A stretch of DNA of 18,481 nt from NCBI GenBank assembly GCA_031271525.1, contig JAISVO010000108.1:1-18481 (forward strand), given 5' to 3'. Within the stretch, counting starts at the first letter, position 1, and every line of letters begins with the position of its first letter. The position numbers and the translations under genes were made by a program. Positions 6,862-14,308 of this stretch are shown one piece after another. The stretch comes from Oscillospiraceae bacterium. Lineage in GTDB: Bacteria; Bacillota; Clostridia; Oscillospirales; UBA929. Under the pieces are notes generated by a model that was not told the DNA's origin, made no database searches, and saw only the letters and a list, made by a program, of their open reading frames with translations.

Positions 6862-7209
6862 TTACCCTTCCACCAGTTCGAGCACCGCCATCTCGGCGGC
6901 GTCGCCGCGCCGCGGTCCGGTACGGGTGACCCGGGTGTACCCTCCGGCGCGGGCCGCGTAGCGAGGGGCGATGTCGTCAAACAGTTTTTTCACGGCATCC
7001 TCCTTCGTGATGAAGGACATCGCGCGGCGGCGCGCGGCGAGGGTGCCCTCCTTGCCGAGGGAGATCATCTTCTCCACAAGGGCGGAGGCGTCCTTCGCGC
7101 GGGTGACCGTTGTTTCGATGCGCTCGTTCTCGATCATAGCCGTCACCATTCCTCGAAGCATGGACATACGGTGGGCTGTCGGGCGGCTCAATTTTCTTGT
7201 TCCGGGCAT
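6862..7209 (-). CDS. rplQ: 50S ribosomal protein L17
   Basis: A 115-residue large-subunit protein that binds 23S rRNA near the exit-tunnel side. Diagnostic stretches are RKLSRPTAHRMSMLRGM at the N-terminus, ENERIETTVTRAKD in the middle, and GGYTRVTRTGPRRGDAAEMAVLELV at the end. An in-frame ATG 15 nt upstream exists, but I chose 7209 because homologues begin at M-(P)-G-x-RKL and GGAGGAG sits 6-7 nt before it. It is the last gene of the ribosomal operon, 61 nt after rpoA, and is followed directly by the operon terminator. Length is usual for the family. Confidence 0.96.
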   Translation of the reverse strand: MPGTRKLSRPTAHRMSMLRGMVTAMIENERIETTVTRAKDASALVEKMISLGKEGTLAARRRAMSFITKEDAVKKLFDDIAPRYAARAGGYTRVTRTGPRRGDAAEMAVLELVEG

Positions 7210-7252
7210 ACTCTTCTCCTCCATTGGTGACGGATCGTTATTTTCGTGTCAC

Positions 7253-7269
7253 GAGCGGTGAAACCGCTC
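7253..7269 (-). other. Short hairpin between rpoA and rplQ
   Basis: GAGCGGT (7253-7259) and ACCGCTC (7263-7269) form a perfect 7-bp stem with a 3-nt loop, starting 1 nt after the rpoA stop. No T run follows on the minus strand. It may be an mRNA stability or processing element rather than a terminator. Confidence 0.5.
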
Positions 7270-7270
7270 T

Positions 7271-8215
7271 TTAGATTTCTTCTTTCAGCGTCAAACCCAT
7301 TGTCTGCAGCTTGTTGATGACTTCCTCCAGACTCTTGCGCCCGAGGTTACGGACCTTCATCATGTCGCTCTCGCTTTTATCGACCAGATCCTCGACGCTG
7401 TTGATCCCGGCGCGCTTGAGACAATTGAAGCTCCGAACCGACAGATCGAGTTCTTCGATGGTCATCTCCAGCATCTTGTCCCGGTGGCTCTCCGGTTTGA
7501 CGACGACGGTGGTGCTGCGCCCCAATTCGGCGCTCAGGTCGGTAAAGATCAGGAGCAGGTCGGCTAATATCTTCGCGCCGAGGGACACCGCGTCCCGCGC
7601 CGAGAGGGTGGAATCGGTCCAAACCTCAAGGGTCAGTTTATCGAAGTCGGTCATGTTGCCGACGCGGGTGTTCTCCACCGAGAAGTTGACCTTCAGGACC
7701 GGGGTGTAGACGCTGTCCACCGGGATCAACCCGATGATCGCCTGCGCCGGCTTGTTGCGGTCGGCCGGGATATACCCCCGCCCGTGGCTCATCGTCATCT
7801 CCATCTCGAGGTGGCCATCCGCCGCAAGGGTCGCGATGTGCAGATCGGGGTTGAGGATCTCCACGTCGCTGTCGACAATGATATCGCCCGCCGTGACTTC
7901 GCCTTCCCCCTGCTTGTCGATGCGGACGGTCTTGATGCCGGGGGAGTGGATCTTCGCGATGATGCCCTTGATATTCAAAACCAGCTCCGTGACATCCTCT
8001 TTAACACCGGGTACGATGGAAAACTCGTGGTGGATTCCCGCGATCTTCACGGTCGTGACGGCCGTTCCGGGCAGGCTGGACAGCAGGATCCGGCGCAAGG
8101 AGTTCCCCAGCGTCGTGCCGTAGCCCCTCTCCAGCGGCTCTACGACGAATTTTCCGTATGAGCTGTTTTCATCTGTTCCAATACACTCGATGCGCGGCTT
8201 CTCGATTTCTACCAT
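7271..8215 (-). CDS. rpoA: DNA-directed RNA polymerase subunit alpha
   Basis: A 314-residue subunit that dimerises to nucleate RNA polymerase assembly and contacts UP elements and activators. The N-terminal assembly domain shows the classic GYGTTLGNSLRRILLSSLPG motif (about residues 32-51) and HEFSIVPGVKEDV. The C-terminal domain (about 240-314) has LDLSVRSFNCLKRAGI and VRNLGRKSLEEV, the DNA-binding helix-hairpin-helix region. Length is typical of Gram-positive alpha subunits. The ATG is preceded by GGAG. It lies between rpsD (42 nt upstream) and rplQ, the conserved alpha-operon position. Nothing is missing. Confidence 0.98.
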   Translation of the reverse strand: MVEIEKPRIECIGTDENSSYGKFVVEPLERGYGTTLGNSLRRILLSSLPGTAVTTVKIAGIHHEFSIVPGVKEDVTELVLNIKGIIAKIHSPGIKTVRIDKQGEGEVTAGDIIVDSDVEILNPDLHIATLAADGHLEMEMTMSHGRGYIPADRNKPAQAIIGLIPVDSVYTPVLKVNFSVENTRVGNMTDFDKLTLEVWTDSTLSARDAVSLGAKILADLLLIFTDLSAELGRSTTVVVKPESHRDKMLEMTIEELDLSVRSFNCLKRAGINSVEDLVDKSESDMMKVRNLGRKSLEEVINKLQTMGLTLKEEI

Positions 8216-8257
8216 ACGAGCTCTCCTCTCTTTCCTGCCGAGTATCCGGAACCAAGG

Positions 8258-8884
8258 CTATTTGGAATACAACTCCACGATGAGATGTTCCTCAATCGGA
8301 AGATCAATGTCTTCGCGGGTCGGCAGCGCCACCACCGATGCCTGCGCGTTGGCGCTGTCCAGCGACAGCCACTGCGGCACGGGACGGGTCGCGTTCTGCT
8401 CGGCGACATTCTTGAAGCGCTCGATGGAGCGGCTCTTCTGTTTCAGCGCCACGGTCATGCCCGGCTTCACGAGGAAAGAGGGGATGTTGACCCGGCGCCC
8501 GTTGACGGTGATGTGCCCGTGATTGACCATCTGGCGGGCCTCGGCACGGCTCATGGCGAACCCAAGGCGGTACACGATGTTGTCGAGGCGGCGCTCCAGC
8601 AGGGAGAGCAGATTGTCGCCGGTCTGCCCGCTCATTCCGGTCGCCATATTAAAGTATAACCCAAATTGACGCTCCAGTACACCATAATGGCGGCGGGCTT
8701 TTTGTTTTTCCCGGAGCTGGGTTCCATATTCGCTGGGCTTCTTCCGTCCCTGCCCGTGCTGACCCGGAGCGTAGGCGCGGCGGTCGGCGGCGCACTTCTC
8801 GGAATAGCACCGGTCCCCCTTGAGGAACATCTTTACCCCTTCGCGGCGGCACTGACGGCATACGGCGTCGGTATATCTTGCCAT
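8258..8884 (-). CDS. rpsD: 30S ribosomal protein S4, zinc-binding form
   Basis: A 208-residue primary 16S rRNA-binding protein that nucleates 30S assembly and helps fidelity. The N-terminus holds a four-cysteine zinc site (Cys9, Cys12, Cys26, Cys31). The S4 RNA-binding domain covers about residues 98-160, with RLDNIVYRLGFAMSRAEARQ and the VNHGHITVNGRRVNIPS signature. The frame stays open upstream to 9148 through rpsK, but the true start is ATG 8884: homologues begin MARYT, and GGAGGAG lies about 8 nt before it inside the end of rpsK. There are 2 nt between the rpsK stop and this start. In other bacteria S4 represses this operon; no regulatory structure was identified here. Confidence 0.97.
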   Translation of the reverse strand: MARYTDAVCRQCRREGVKMFLKGDRCYSEKCAADRRAYAPGQHGQGRKKPSEYGTQLREKQKARRHYGVLERQFGLYFNMATGMSGQTGDNLLSLLERRLDNIVYRLGFAMSRAEARQMVNHGHITVNGRRVNIPSFLVKPGMTVALKQKSRSIERFKNVAEQNATRPVPQWLSLDSANAQASVVALPTREDIDLPIEEHLIVELYSK

Positions 8885-8886
8885 TG

Positions 8887-9288
8887 TTACACTCTCCTCC
8901 GTTTCGGCGGTCTGCACCCGTTGTGCGGGATCGGCGTCACGTCTTTGATCAGGGTGACGTCCAGCCCGACGCCTTGGAGGGCGCGGATCGCGGCTTCCCG
9001 TCCCGATCCCGGACCCTTGACGTAGACCTCGACCGTTTTCAGCCCGTGCTCCATCGCGGCGCGGGCCGCCGTCTCGGCGGCTGTCTGCGCGGCGTACGGC
9101 GTGGACTTGCGGCTGCCCCGGAACCCGAGACCGCCCGAGGTCGCCCAAGAGAGCGTGTTCCCCTGCACGTCGGTCACGGTCACCATCGTGTTGTTGAACG
9201 AGGAACGGATATGCACGGCACCCTTCTCTATATTCTTGCGTTCGCGGCGCTTTCTGGTAACCCCGCGCTTTGCTTTCGGCTGAGCCAT
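8887..9288 (-). CDS. rpsK: 30S ribosomal protein S11
   Basis: A 133-residue platform protein near the mRNA exit site of the 30S subunit. Typical stretches are RKNIEKGAVHIRSSFNNTMV (about 17-36), SWATSGGLGFRGSRKSTPYAAQ, KGPGSGREAAIRALQ and the C-terminal IKDVTPIPHNGCRPPKRRRV. The last codons double as the rpsD ribosome binding site. The ATG is preceded by AAGGATTAACA and lies 18 nt after the rpsM stop. The length is typical and nothing is unusual. Confidence 0.98.
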   Translation of the reverse strand: MAQPKAKRGVTRKRRERKNIEKGAVHIRSSFNNTMVTVTDVQGNTLSWATSGGLGFRGSRKSTPYAAQTAAETAARAAMEHGLKTVEVYVKGPGSGREAAIRALQGVGLDVTLIKDVTPIPHNGCRPPKRRRV

Positions 9289-9306
9289 TGTTAATCCTTC
9301 CCCCTC

Positions 9307-9675
9307 TTACTTCTTCTTGTTGGCGATGGTCCGCTTCGGACCCTTACGGGTACGGGCGTTGGTCTTGCTCCTCTGCCCGCGGACCGGAAGCCCCTTGCGG
9401 TGGCGAAGCCCCCGATAGCTGCCGATTTCGATCAACCGCTTGATGTCCAGAGCGACGTCTCTCCGGAGGTCGCCTTCCACCTTGAGGTCCTTCTCAATGA
9501 TCTCGCGGAGCTTCGCGATCTCTTCCTCGGTCAGTTTCTTCACCCGCACATCCGGGCTGACGCCCGTTCTTGCGAGGATCTTCTTGGATGTCGTCAGACC
9601 GATCCCATAGATATAGGTCAGCCCAATCTCCACCCGTTTTTCGTTCGGCAGGTCTACGCCGGCAATACGAGCCAT
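9307..9675 (-). CDS. rpsM: 30S ribosomal protein S13
   Basis: A 122-residue head protein of the 30S subunit that contacts the P-site tRNA and the 50S bridge. It starts MARIAGVDLPNEKRVEIGLTYIYGIG, has the central helix-two-turn-helix region, and ends with the basic GLRHRKGLPVRGQRSKTNARTRKG signature and a Lys-rich tail. The ATG is preceded by GGAGGGG at about 6 nt. It follows rpmJ by 15 nt. Length and composition are standard. Confidence 0.98.
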   Translation of the reverse strand: MARIAGVDLPNEKRVEIGLTYIYGIGLTTSKKILARTGVSPDVRVKKLTEEEIAKLREIIEKDLKVEGDLRRDVALDIKRLIEIGSYRGLRHRKGLPVRGQRSKTNARTRKGPKRTIANKKK

Positions 9676-9690
9676 TTAGTTCCCCTCCAA

Positions 9691-9804
9691 CTATCCTTGT
9701 CTTTGTTTGTGCTTTGGGTTCTCGCAGATGACCATCACGCGACCGTTGCGTTTGATGATCTTGCACTTTTCACACATCGGCTTGACCGAAGGACGTACTT
9801 TCAT
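9691..9804 (-). CDS. rpmJ: 50S ribosomal protein L36, zinc-binding form
   Basis: A 37-residue protein, found by reading the minus strand between rpsM and infA. It begins MKVRPSVKPMCEKCKIIKR and ends VICENPKHKQRQG. Cys11, Cys14, Cys27 and His32 form the zinc site of the C+ paralogue. It binds 23S rRNA near the L7/L12 stalk base. AGAAAGGAAG precedes the ATG. It sits at the conserved place after infA and before rpsM. Confidence 0.97.
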   Translation of the reverse strand: MKVRPSVKPMCEKCKIIKRNGRVMVICENPKHKQRQG

Positions 9805-9845
9805 GGTTATAACTTCCTTTCTCTATGCGACGGAGCAGTTCTGCC

Positions 9846-10076
9846 TTACTTACTGCGCCATGTAATCCGGCCCCGTGTCAGGTCATACGGGGACATTTGC
9901 ACCGTGACCTTGTCGCCGGGCAGGATGCGGATAAAGTTCATTCGCAGCTTCCCGGAGATATGGGCGAGGATCTTATGCCCGCCCGTGATTTCCACGGCAA
10001 ACATCGCGTTGGGCAGCGCCTCGCGCACAATCCCCTCGACCTCGATTACATCGTCCTTTGCCCTCTGGGAAATCAC
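9846..10076 (-). CDS. infA: Translation initiation factor IF-1 (start codon uncertain)
   Basis: IF-1 is a small OB-fold protein that binds the 30S A site and cooperates with IF-2 and IF-3. The body is textbook: AKDDVIEVEG, then EALPNAMFAVEITGGHKILAHISGKLRMNFIRILPGDKVTV, then MSPYDLTRGRITWRSK. The start is odd. The only canonical in-frame start near the site is GTG at 10074-10076, but that GTG lies inside the excellent Shine-Dalgarno sequence GGGAGGTGAT (10072-10081). Homologues are 72 residues and begin M-(A/S)-K-(D/E)-D; the codon in that position here (10062-10064) is AGG. ATT at 10071-10073 is another non-standard candidate. Coordinates use the GTG for convenience. The gene follows map by 15 nt. 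Confidence 0.93.
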   Translation of the reverse strand: MISQRAKDDVIEVEGIVREALPNAMFAVEITGGHKILAHISGKLRMNFIRILPGDKVTVQMSPYDLTRGRITWRSK

Positions 10077-10091
10077 CTCCCTTTTCTCGTG

Positions 10092-10844
10092 TCAGTCAAC
10101 CAGAGTCATCAGTTCCGGCGCGCCCGAAGTGATCAGCAGGGTGTGTTCGTGGTGGGCGCTCAGCGAGCGGTCTACGGTGACCACCGTCCATCCGTCCCGC
10201 AGGATCTCCGTTTCGCTCTTCCCGGCGGTGATCATCGGCTCGATCGAGATCGTCATCCCGGGCAAGAGCCTTGCGCTCCCCCGCTTGCCATCCCGGAAAT
10301 TCGGGACCTCCGGGTCTTCGTGGAGCTGCCGCCCCACGCCGTGCCCCGTCCAGTCGCGGACGACCGAACATCCGCCGCTCTCGGCGCACTTCTCGACCGC
10401 TTCCGAGATGTCGGAGACGCGGTTGCCGGCAACGGCTCTCGCGGCCCCCTCATAAAAGCATCGGCGCGTCACTTCTATCAGCCGCAGGGCCTGCGGCGAG
10501 ACGGAACCGACCGTGAAGGTGGCCGCCGTGTCCCCGTGGAACCCCTCGAAGTATGCGCCTACGTCGATACTGATGATGTCCCCCTCGCGGAGCGCCCTCC
10601 GTCCGGGGATGCCATGAATCACTTCCTCGTTGACCGAGGTGTTACATGCCGCGGGATACCCCCGGTATCCCAAGAAACTCGCTTTCGCCCCGTACCTTCG
10701 CAGGAGCTGCCGGATTGCCGTATCGAGCTGCCGGGTTGTGACGCCCGGGGCGACGAGGGAACCGGCTTCTTTCAGCGCCAGCCCGGCGATCCGCCCGGCT
10801 TTCCGCATCGTTTCTATCTCACGCGCGCTCTTGACGACGATCAT
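10092..10844 (-). CDS. map: Type I methionine aminopeptidase
   Basis: A 250-residue cytosolic metalloenzyme that removes the initiator methionine from nascent proteins. All expected metal ligands are present: Asp94 (IISIDVGAY), Asp105 (HGDTAATF), His168 (TGHGVGRQLHEDP), Glu202 (ISIEPMI) and Glu233 (HEHTLLIT). His77 in NEEVIHGIP is the conserved substrate-side residue. There is no N-terminal SH3 or zinc-finger extension. The ATG overlaps the adk stop as ATGA, indicating coupled translation, with GGAG a few bases upstream. It is in its usual Gram-positive position between adk and infA. No KOW-domain gene intervenes between map and infA, unlike in some Clostridia. Confidence 0.98.
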   Translation of the reverse strand: MIVVKSAREIETMRKAGRIAGLALKEAGSLVAPGVTTRQLDTAIRQLLRRYGAKASFLGYRGYPAACNTSVNEEVIHGIPGRRALREGDIISIDVGAYFEGFHGDTAATFTVGSVSPQALRLIEVTRRCFYEGAARAVAGNRVSDISEAVEKCAESGGCSVVRDWTGHGVGRQLHEDPEVPNFRDGKRGSARLLPGMTISIEPMITAGKSETEILRDGWTVVTVDRSLSAHHEHTLLITSGAPELMTLVD

Positions 10845-11470
10845 GGAATCGTCTCCATCAGACGGCGGTTGATTTCGCTCACATCTCCGGTGCCGACGAC
10901 GATCCGAAGCCGGCCCAGACGTTCATAAAACCCTTTCAGGGGTTCGGATTGCTCGTGGTACACCCGGAGCCGCTCCCGCACCGTCCCGGGTTCGTCGTCC
11001 TCCCTGCGGGTCAGCCTCTCCCCGCAGACATCGCAGACGCCCTCTTGCCTCGCCGGGTTATATTCTGTGTGGAAGACCGCGTTACAGCTCAGGCATACGC
11101 GCCGCCCGGTCATCCTGCGTTCGATATCGCTGTCCGGCACCTCGATGGAAAGGGCAAGCCCGGGACTGATCCCAAGCTCCTCCAGCATCTCGGCCTGCGG
11201 GATGGTACGGGGGTATCCGTCGAGGATATAACCGCCCGCGCAGTCCGCCTGCCCGATCCGCTCCCGCAGCGCCTCGGCGACGATCCCGTCCGGCACCAGC
11301 CGTCCGGCGTCCACGTACGCTTTGGCCTTCAGCCCTGTCTCTGTCTGTTCCCGGATCGCTGCCCGGAGGATGTCGCCGGTGGAGATCACGGGTACGTTCA
11401 GGGATTTTGCCATCAGGGAAGCCTGTGTCCCCTTGCCCGAACCCGGTGCGCCCAACAGGACGAGGATCAT
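10841..11470 (-). CDS. adk: Adenylate kinase, zinc-LID form
   Basis: A 209-residue enzyme interconverting ATP plus AMP with two ADP. The P-loop GAPGSGKGT is at residues 8-16, the STGDILR AMP-binding segment at about 30-36, and the LDGYPRT motif follows in the middle. The long LID carries CLSC and CDVC pairs, a four-cysteine structural zinc site typical of Gram-positive enzymes. Both ends overlap neighbours by 4 nt (ATGA with secY upstream and map downstream). AAGGGG lies 8 nt before the ATG inside the end of secY. Confidence 0.98.
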   Translation of the reverse strand: MILVLLGAPGSGKGTQASLMAKSLNVPVISTGDILRAAIREQTETGLKAKAYVDAGRLVPDGIVAEALRERIGQADCAGGYILDGYPRTIPQAEMLEELGISPGLALSIEVPDSDIERRMTGRRVCLSCNAVFHTEYNPARQEGVCDVCGERLTRREDDEPGTVRERLRVYHEQSEPLKGFYERLGRLRIVVGTGDVSEINRRLMETIP

Positions 11471-12741
11471 TCCAGAAACCCCTTGTAGTGGCGCATCAGC
11501 ATCTGCGACTCAATCGCCTTGACCGTCTCCAGCGCGACGCCGACCACGATCAGCAGGGAGGTGCCGCCCATCGCGAGTCCCTGCACCGTCAGCACATTGC
11601 TCATGATGATCGGGAGGATCGCGATGACGCCGAGGAAGAGCGCCCCGAACAGGGTGATCCGGTTCAGGACCTTCCGAATGAAGTCGACCGTGGGCTTACC
11701 CGGACGGAAGCCGGGGATGAACCCGCCGTTCTGCTTGAGGTTGTTCGCAATCTCCACCGGGTTGAACTGGATCGACTGATAGAAGTAGCTGAACGCCACG
11801 ATCAGGATCAGGTAGAGGATCGCGTAGGACCACGATTGAGGCCCGAACCAGCGGTTGACTCCGTCGCTCGCTCCCTTCGAGATGAACGCCGCGATGGTGG
11901 AGGGGAAGGAGGCGATGGAGGAGGCGAAGATGATCGGCATGACGCCGGACATATTCACTTTCATCGGAAGGAACGTGCTCTGCCCGCCGTACATCTTCCG
12001 CCCGACCATCCGCTTGCTGTACTGGATCGGGATCCGGCGCTCGGCGTTTGTGATATAGACAACGAACGCGACGATGGCGACCGCGAGGATCAGGATAATG
12101 AAGAGCCAGAGCCAGCCCGCGCTCTGCCCTTGGACAAGGGCGATGGCGCTTTCGACCATCGCCGGACCCCGGCTGACGATCGAGGCGAAGAGGATAATCG
12201 AGATGCCGTTGCCCACGCCGAACTCGGTGATCTGTTCGCCGAGCCACATAATGAAAGCCGAACCGGCGGTGAGGGTCAGGATGATGATGACCGCCGCGAA
12301 GATGCTGTCGTCCCGGACGACATTGTAGCTGCGCATCAGGACGTAGTTACCCCAGCCGAGGAGCCCGCCCAGCAGGACCGTCGCGTAGCGGGTGATGGCG
12401 GCGATTCTCTTCCTGCCCTCTTCCCCGCCCTCCTTCTGCATCCGCTCCAAAGCGGGAATGCCGACGGTGAGCAGGTTCATGATGATTGAGGCGTTGATAT
12501 ACGGCTGGATCGATAGGGAGAAGATGGAACCGGATGAGAACGCGCCGCCGCTCATCATGTTGAGCACGCCCAGCGCGGTCGATCCCAGCGTCTGGTCGAA
12601 CATCTGGGCGAACGCCGCGGTGTCGACAAACGGGACAAAGACTTGGGAGCCGAACCTGTATATCGCCAGAATGAACAGCGTAAACAGGATCTTCTTCCGA
12701 AGGTCGGTGATCCTCCAAGCATTCCGCAGTGTTTCAATCAT
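11467..12741 (-). CDS. secY: Preprotein translocase channel subunit SecY
   Basis: A 424-residue integral membrane protein forming the protein-conducting channel driven by SecA. It starts with the amphipathic MIETLRNAWRITDLRKKILF and has about ten hydrophobic helices. Family signatures include SGSIFSLSIQPYINASIIM in the early helices, GISIILFASIVSRGPAM, the RRIPIQYSKRMVGRKMYGGQ cytosolic loop that contacts SecA and ribosomes, and NNLKQNGGFIPGFRPGKPT. The tail is short (LMRHYKGFLE). It lies 43 nt after rplO with TGAGGT upstream, and its stop overlaps the adk start. Length is standard. Confidence 0.98.
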   Translation of the reverse strand: MIETLRNAWRITDLRKKILFTLFILAIYRFGSQVFVPFVDTAAFAQMFDQTLGSTALGVLNMMSGGAFSSGSIFSLSIQPYINASIIMNLLTVGIPALERMQKEGGEEGRKRIAAITRYATVLLGGLLGWGNYVLMRSYNVVRDDSIFAAVIIILTLTAGSAFIMWLGEQITEFGVGNGISIILFASIVSRGPAMVESAIALVQGQSAGWLWLFIILILAVAIVAFVVYITNAERRIPIQYSKRMVGRKMYGGQSTFLPMKVNMSGVMPIIFASSIASFPSTIAAFISKGASDGVNRWFGPQSWSYAILYLILIVAFSYFYQSIQFNPVEIANNLKQNGGFIPGFRPGKPTVDFIRKVLNRITLFGALFLGVIAILPIIMSNVLTVQGLAMGGTSLLIVVGVALETVKAIESQMLMRHYKGFLE

Positions 12742-12784
12742 ACAGATACCTCATTTATACGCACCAATATGCGCGTCTCATCTC

Positions 12785-13225
12785 TTACGGTTTGGCGCAG
12801 GTTCCGCCGGCCGCTTCGATTTTCTCCTTCGCCGAAGCGGAGAAACTGTCGGCCACAACGGTGAGCGCCGCCGGGATCTCACCGCCGCCCAGCACCTTCA
12901 GCCCGAACGGGCACTTGCGGATGATCCGGTGTTCGAGCAACGTTTCGGCGCTGACGGTCGTTCCGCTCTCAAAGCCCGCAAAGGCGTCGAGGTTAACAGC
13001 CGTCAGGGGTTTCGCGAAGACATTGTTGAAGCCGCGTTTCGGAAGCCGCCGCTTGAGGGGCATCTGTCCGCCCTCAAACCCCGGTTTCCGGCTGTAGCCG
13101 CTACGGGCCTTCTGGCCTTTGTGTCCCCGTCCGGAGGTCTTGCCGTTGCCCGAACCCGGGCCTCTCCCGACCCGGAACCCACCCCGGCGCGCCCCTTCGG
13201 CGGGAGCCAATTCATGCAGTTTCAT
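12785..13225 (-). CDS. rplO: 50S ribosomal protein L15
   Basis: A 146-residue protein that enters late in 50S assembly. The N-terminal third is the extended basic, Gly-rich arm (GARRGGFRVGRGPGSGNGKT, then GRGHKGQKARSG), followed by PGFEGGQMPLKRRLPKRGF and a C-terminal globular part. The ATG overlaps the rpmD stop as ATGA, and GGGGGAG precedes it. The Arg/Gly-rich arm is normal for L15, unlike the S3 tail elsewhere in this cluster. Confidence 0.98.
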   Translation of the reverse strand: MKLHELAPAEGARRGGFRVGRGPGSGNGKTSGRGHKGQKARSGYSRKPGFEGGQMPLKRRLPKRGFNNVFAKPLTAVNLDAFAGFESGTTVSAETLLEHRIIRKCPFGLKVLGGGEIPAALTVVADSFSASAKEKIEAAGGTCAKP

Positions 13226-13404
13226 TTCGTCTCCCCCTGTGTCACCCTGACAAGGTAGCGGATCTGCGCGATCTTTCCGCGCGTAGCCTCGTTGTCCGGT
13301 TGTTCGGTGGTATTGCCGATACGGCGGAGCCCGAAGCTGTGCGCCGTGGCGATGTGTTTGTCATGGCGGCCGTTCAGGCTCTTCACCAGCGTGATTTTAT
13401 ACAT
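13222..13404 (-). CDS. rpmD: 50S ribosomal protein L30
   Basis: A 60-residue protein beginning MYKITLVKSLNGRHDKHIAT and continuing SFGLRRIGNTTEQPDN, the L30 core. A longer upstream frame is open, but the ATG at 13404 fits the family length and has GGAGGT 6 nt before it. The start lies inside the last codons of rpsE (8-nt overlap) and the stop overlaps rplO as ATGA, so translation is coupled on both sides. Confidence 0.97.
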   Translation of the reverse strand: MYKITLVKSLNGRHDKHIATAHSFGLRRIGNTTEQPDNEATRGKIAQIRYLVRVTQGETK

Positions 13405-13915
13405 GACGGACCTCCAGAATGCTCTCGGGCGATTTTCCGCGCACCCGCGCCACATCCGCAACGCTCTTGAGGGACTTCAACCCCTCCATCGTGGCGGTGA
13501 CGACATTCTGCGGGTTGTTGCTGCGGAGGCACTTCGTACGCACGTCGTGGATGCCGGCAGCTTCCATCACGGCGCGCACCGGGCCGCCCGCGATGACGCC
13601 GGTACCGGGCGCGGCGGGTTTCAGCAAAACCCGTCCGGCTCCGAATACGCCGATGACCTCGTGGGGGATGGTGGTGCCTTTGAGGTTGATTTTCACGAGG
13701 TTTTTCTTCGCGTCCTCAATTCCCTTGCGGATCGCGTCGGGAACCTCGCCGGCCTTCCCCAGACCGAAGCCCACCGTCCCGTTGCCGTCCCCGACGACGA
13801 CGAGGGCCGCGAACTTGAAGATACGACCGCCCTTGACCGTTTTTGAAACACGGTTTAAGGAGATGACCTTTTCCTTCATATCGGACGCTGCCGGATCAAA
13901 TCTCTGTTGAGGCAT
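13397..13915 (-). CDS. rpsE: 30S ribosomal protein S5
   Basis: A 172-residue protein at the mRNA entry side of the 30S subunit, important for accuracy. It has VISLNRVSKTVKGGRIFKFAALVVVGDGNG, the N-terminal double-stranded-RNA-binding fold including the loop where spectinomycin resistance mutations occur in other bacteria, then GFGLGKAGEVPDAIRKGIEDAKKN, and the C-terminal GVIAGGPVRAVMEAAGI and NPQNVVTAT signatures. The ATG follows GGAGGGG about 10 nt downstream. The gene starts 16 nt after rplR. Confidence 0.98.
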   Translation of the reverse strand: MPQQRFDPAASDMKEKVISLNRVSKTVKGGRIFKFAALVVVGDGNGTVGFGLGKAGEVPDAIRKGIEDAKKNLVKINLKGTTIPHEVIGVFGAGRVLLKPAAPGTGVIAGGPVRAVMEAAGIHDVRTKCLRSNNPQNVVTATMEGLKSLKSVADVARVRGKSPESILEVRHV

Positions 13916-13931
13916 TTGTGATCATCCCCTC

Positions 13932-14294
13932 CTAAAACTTCAGTCCGGCTTCGCGCGCGCCTTCGGCAAGCTCCTGCACGCGCCCGTGGTAGAGATATCC
14001 GCCCCGGTCGAACACGACGTCGGTGATCCCCTGTTTGATCGCCCGTTCGGCGACCATCTTCCCGACTTCCCGGGCGGCCGCCTTGTTGCCGCCGGACTCC
14101 CCGCCGAATTCCTTGTCGAGGGTGGAAGCCGAGCACAACGTGACGCCGCTGACGTCGTCGATAACCTGCGCGTAGATATTCTGCAAGCTGCGGTAGACGT
14201 TCAAGCGGGGGCGCTGCGCGCTCCCCTCGATCTTCCCGCGCACGCGGCGGTGGCGTCTTTGACGCGCTCCCTCGGTATCAGGCCGCTTTACCAT
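13932..14294 (-). CDS. rplR: 50S ribosomal protein L18
   Basis: A 120-residue protein that binds 5S rRNA and attaches it to the 50S central protuberance with L5. It has the basic N-terminus (RQRRHRRVRGKIEG), RPRLNVYRSLQNIYAQVIDDVSGVTL, and the C-terminal DVVFDRGGYLYHGRVQELAEGAREAGLKF. The ATG is preceded by GGAGG and lies 14 nt after rplF. The length matches the Bacillus protein. Confidence 0.98.
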   Translation of the reverse strand: MVKRPDTEGARQRRHRRVRGKIEGSAQRPRLNVYRSLQNIYAQVIDDVSGVTLCSASTLDKEFGGESGGNKAAAREVGKMVAERAIKQGITDVVFDRGGYLYHGRVQELAEGAREAGLKF

Positions 14295-14308
14295 AGTCCC
14301 CGCCTCCT

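Noticed and set aside
9400..10928. Long plus-strand frames opposite rpsM, rpmJ, infA and map
   Set aside because: Each lies over well-conserved minus-strand genes and shows no family motif or upstream ribosome binding site.
11407..12489. 360-codon plus-strand frame over adk and secY
   Set aside because: The Asp/Arg/His-rich translation is the expected antisense of a membrane protein gene; secY and adk are unambiguous.
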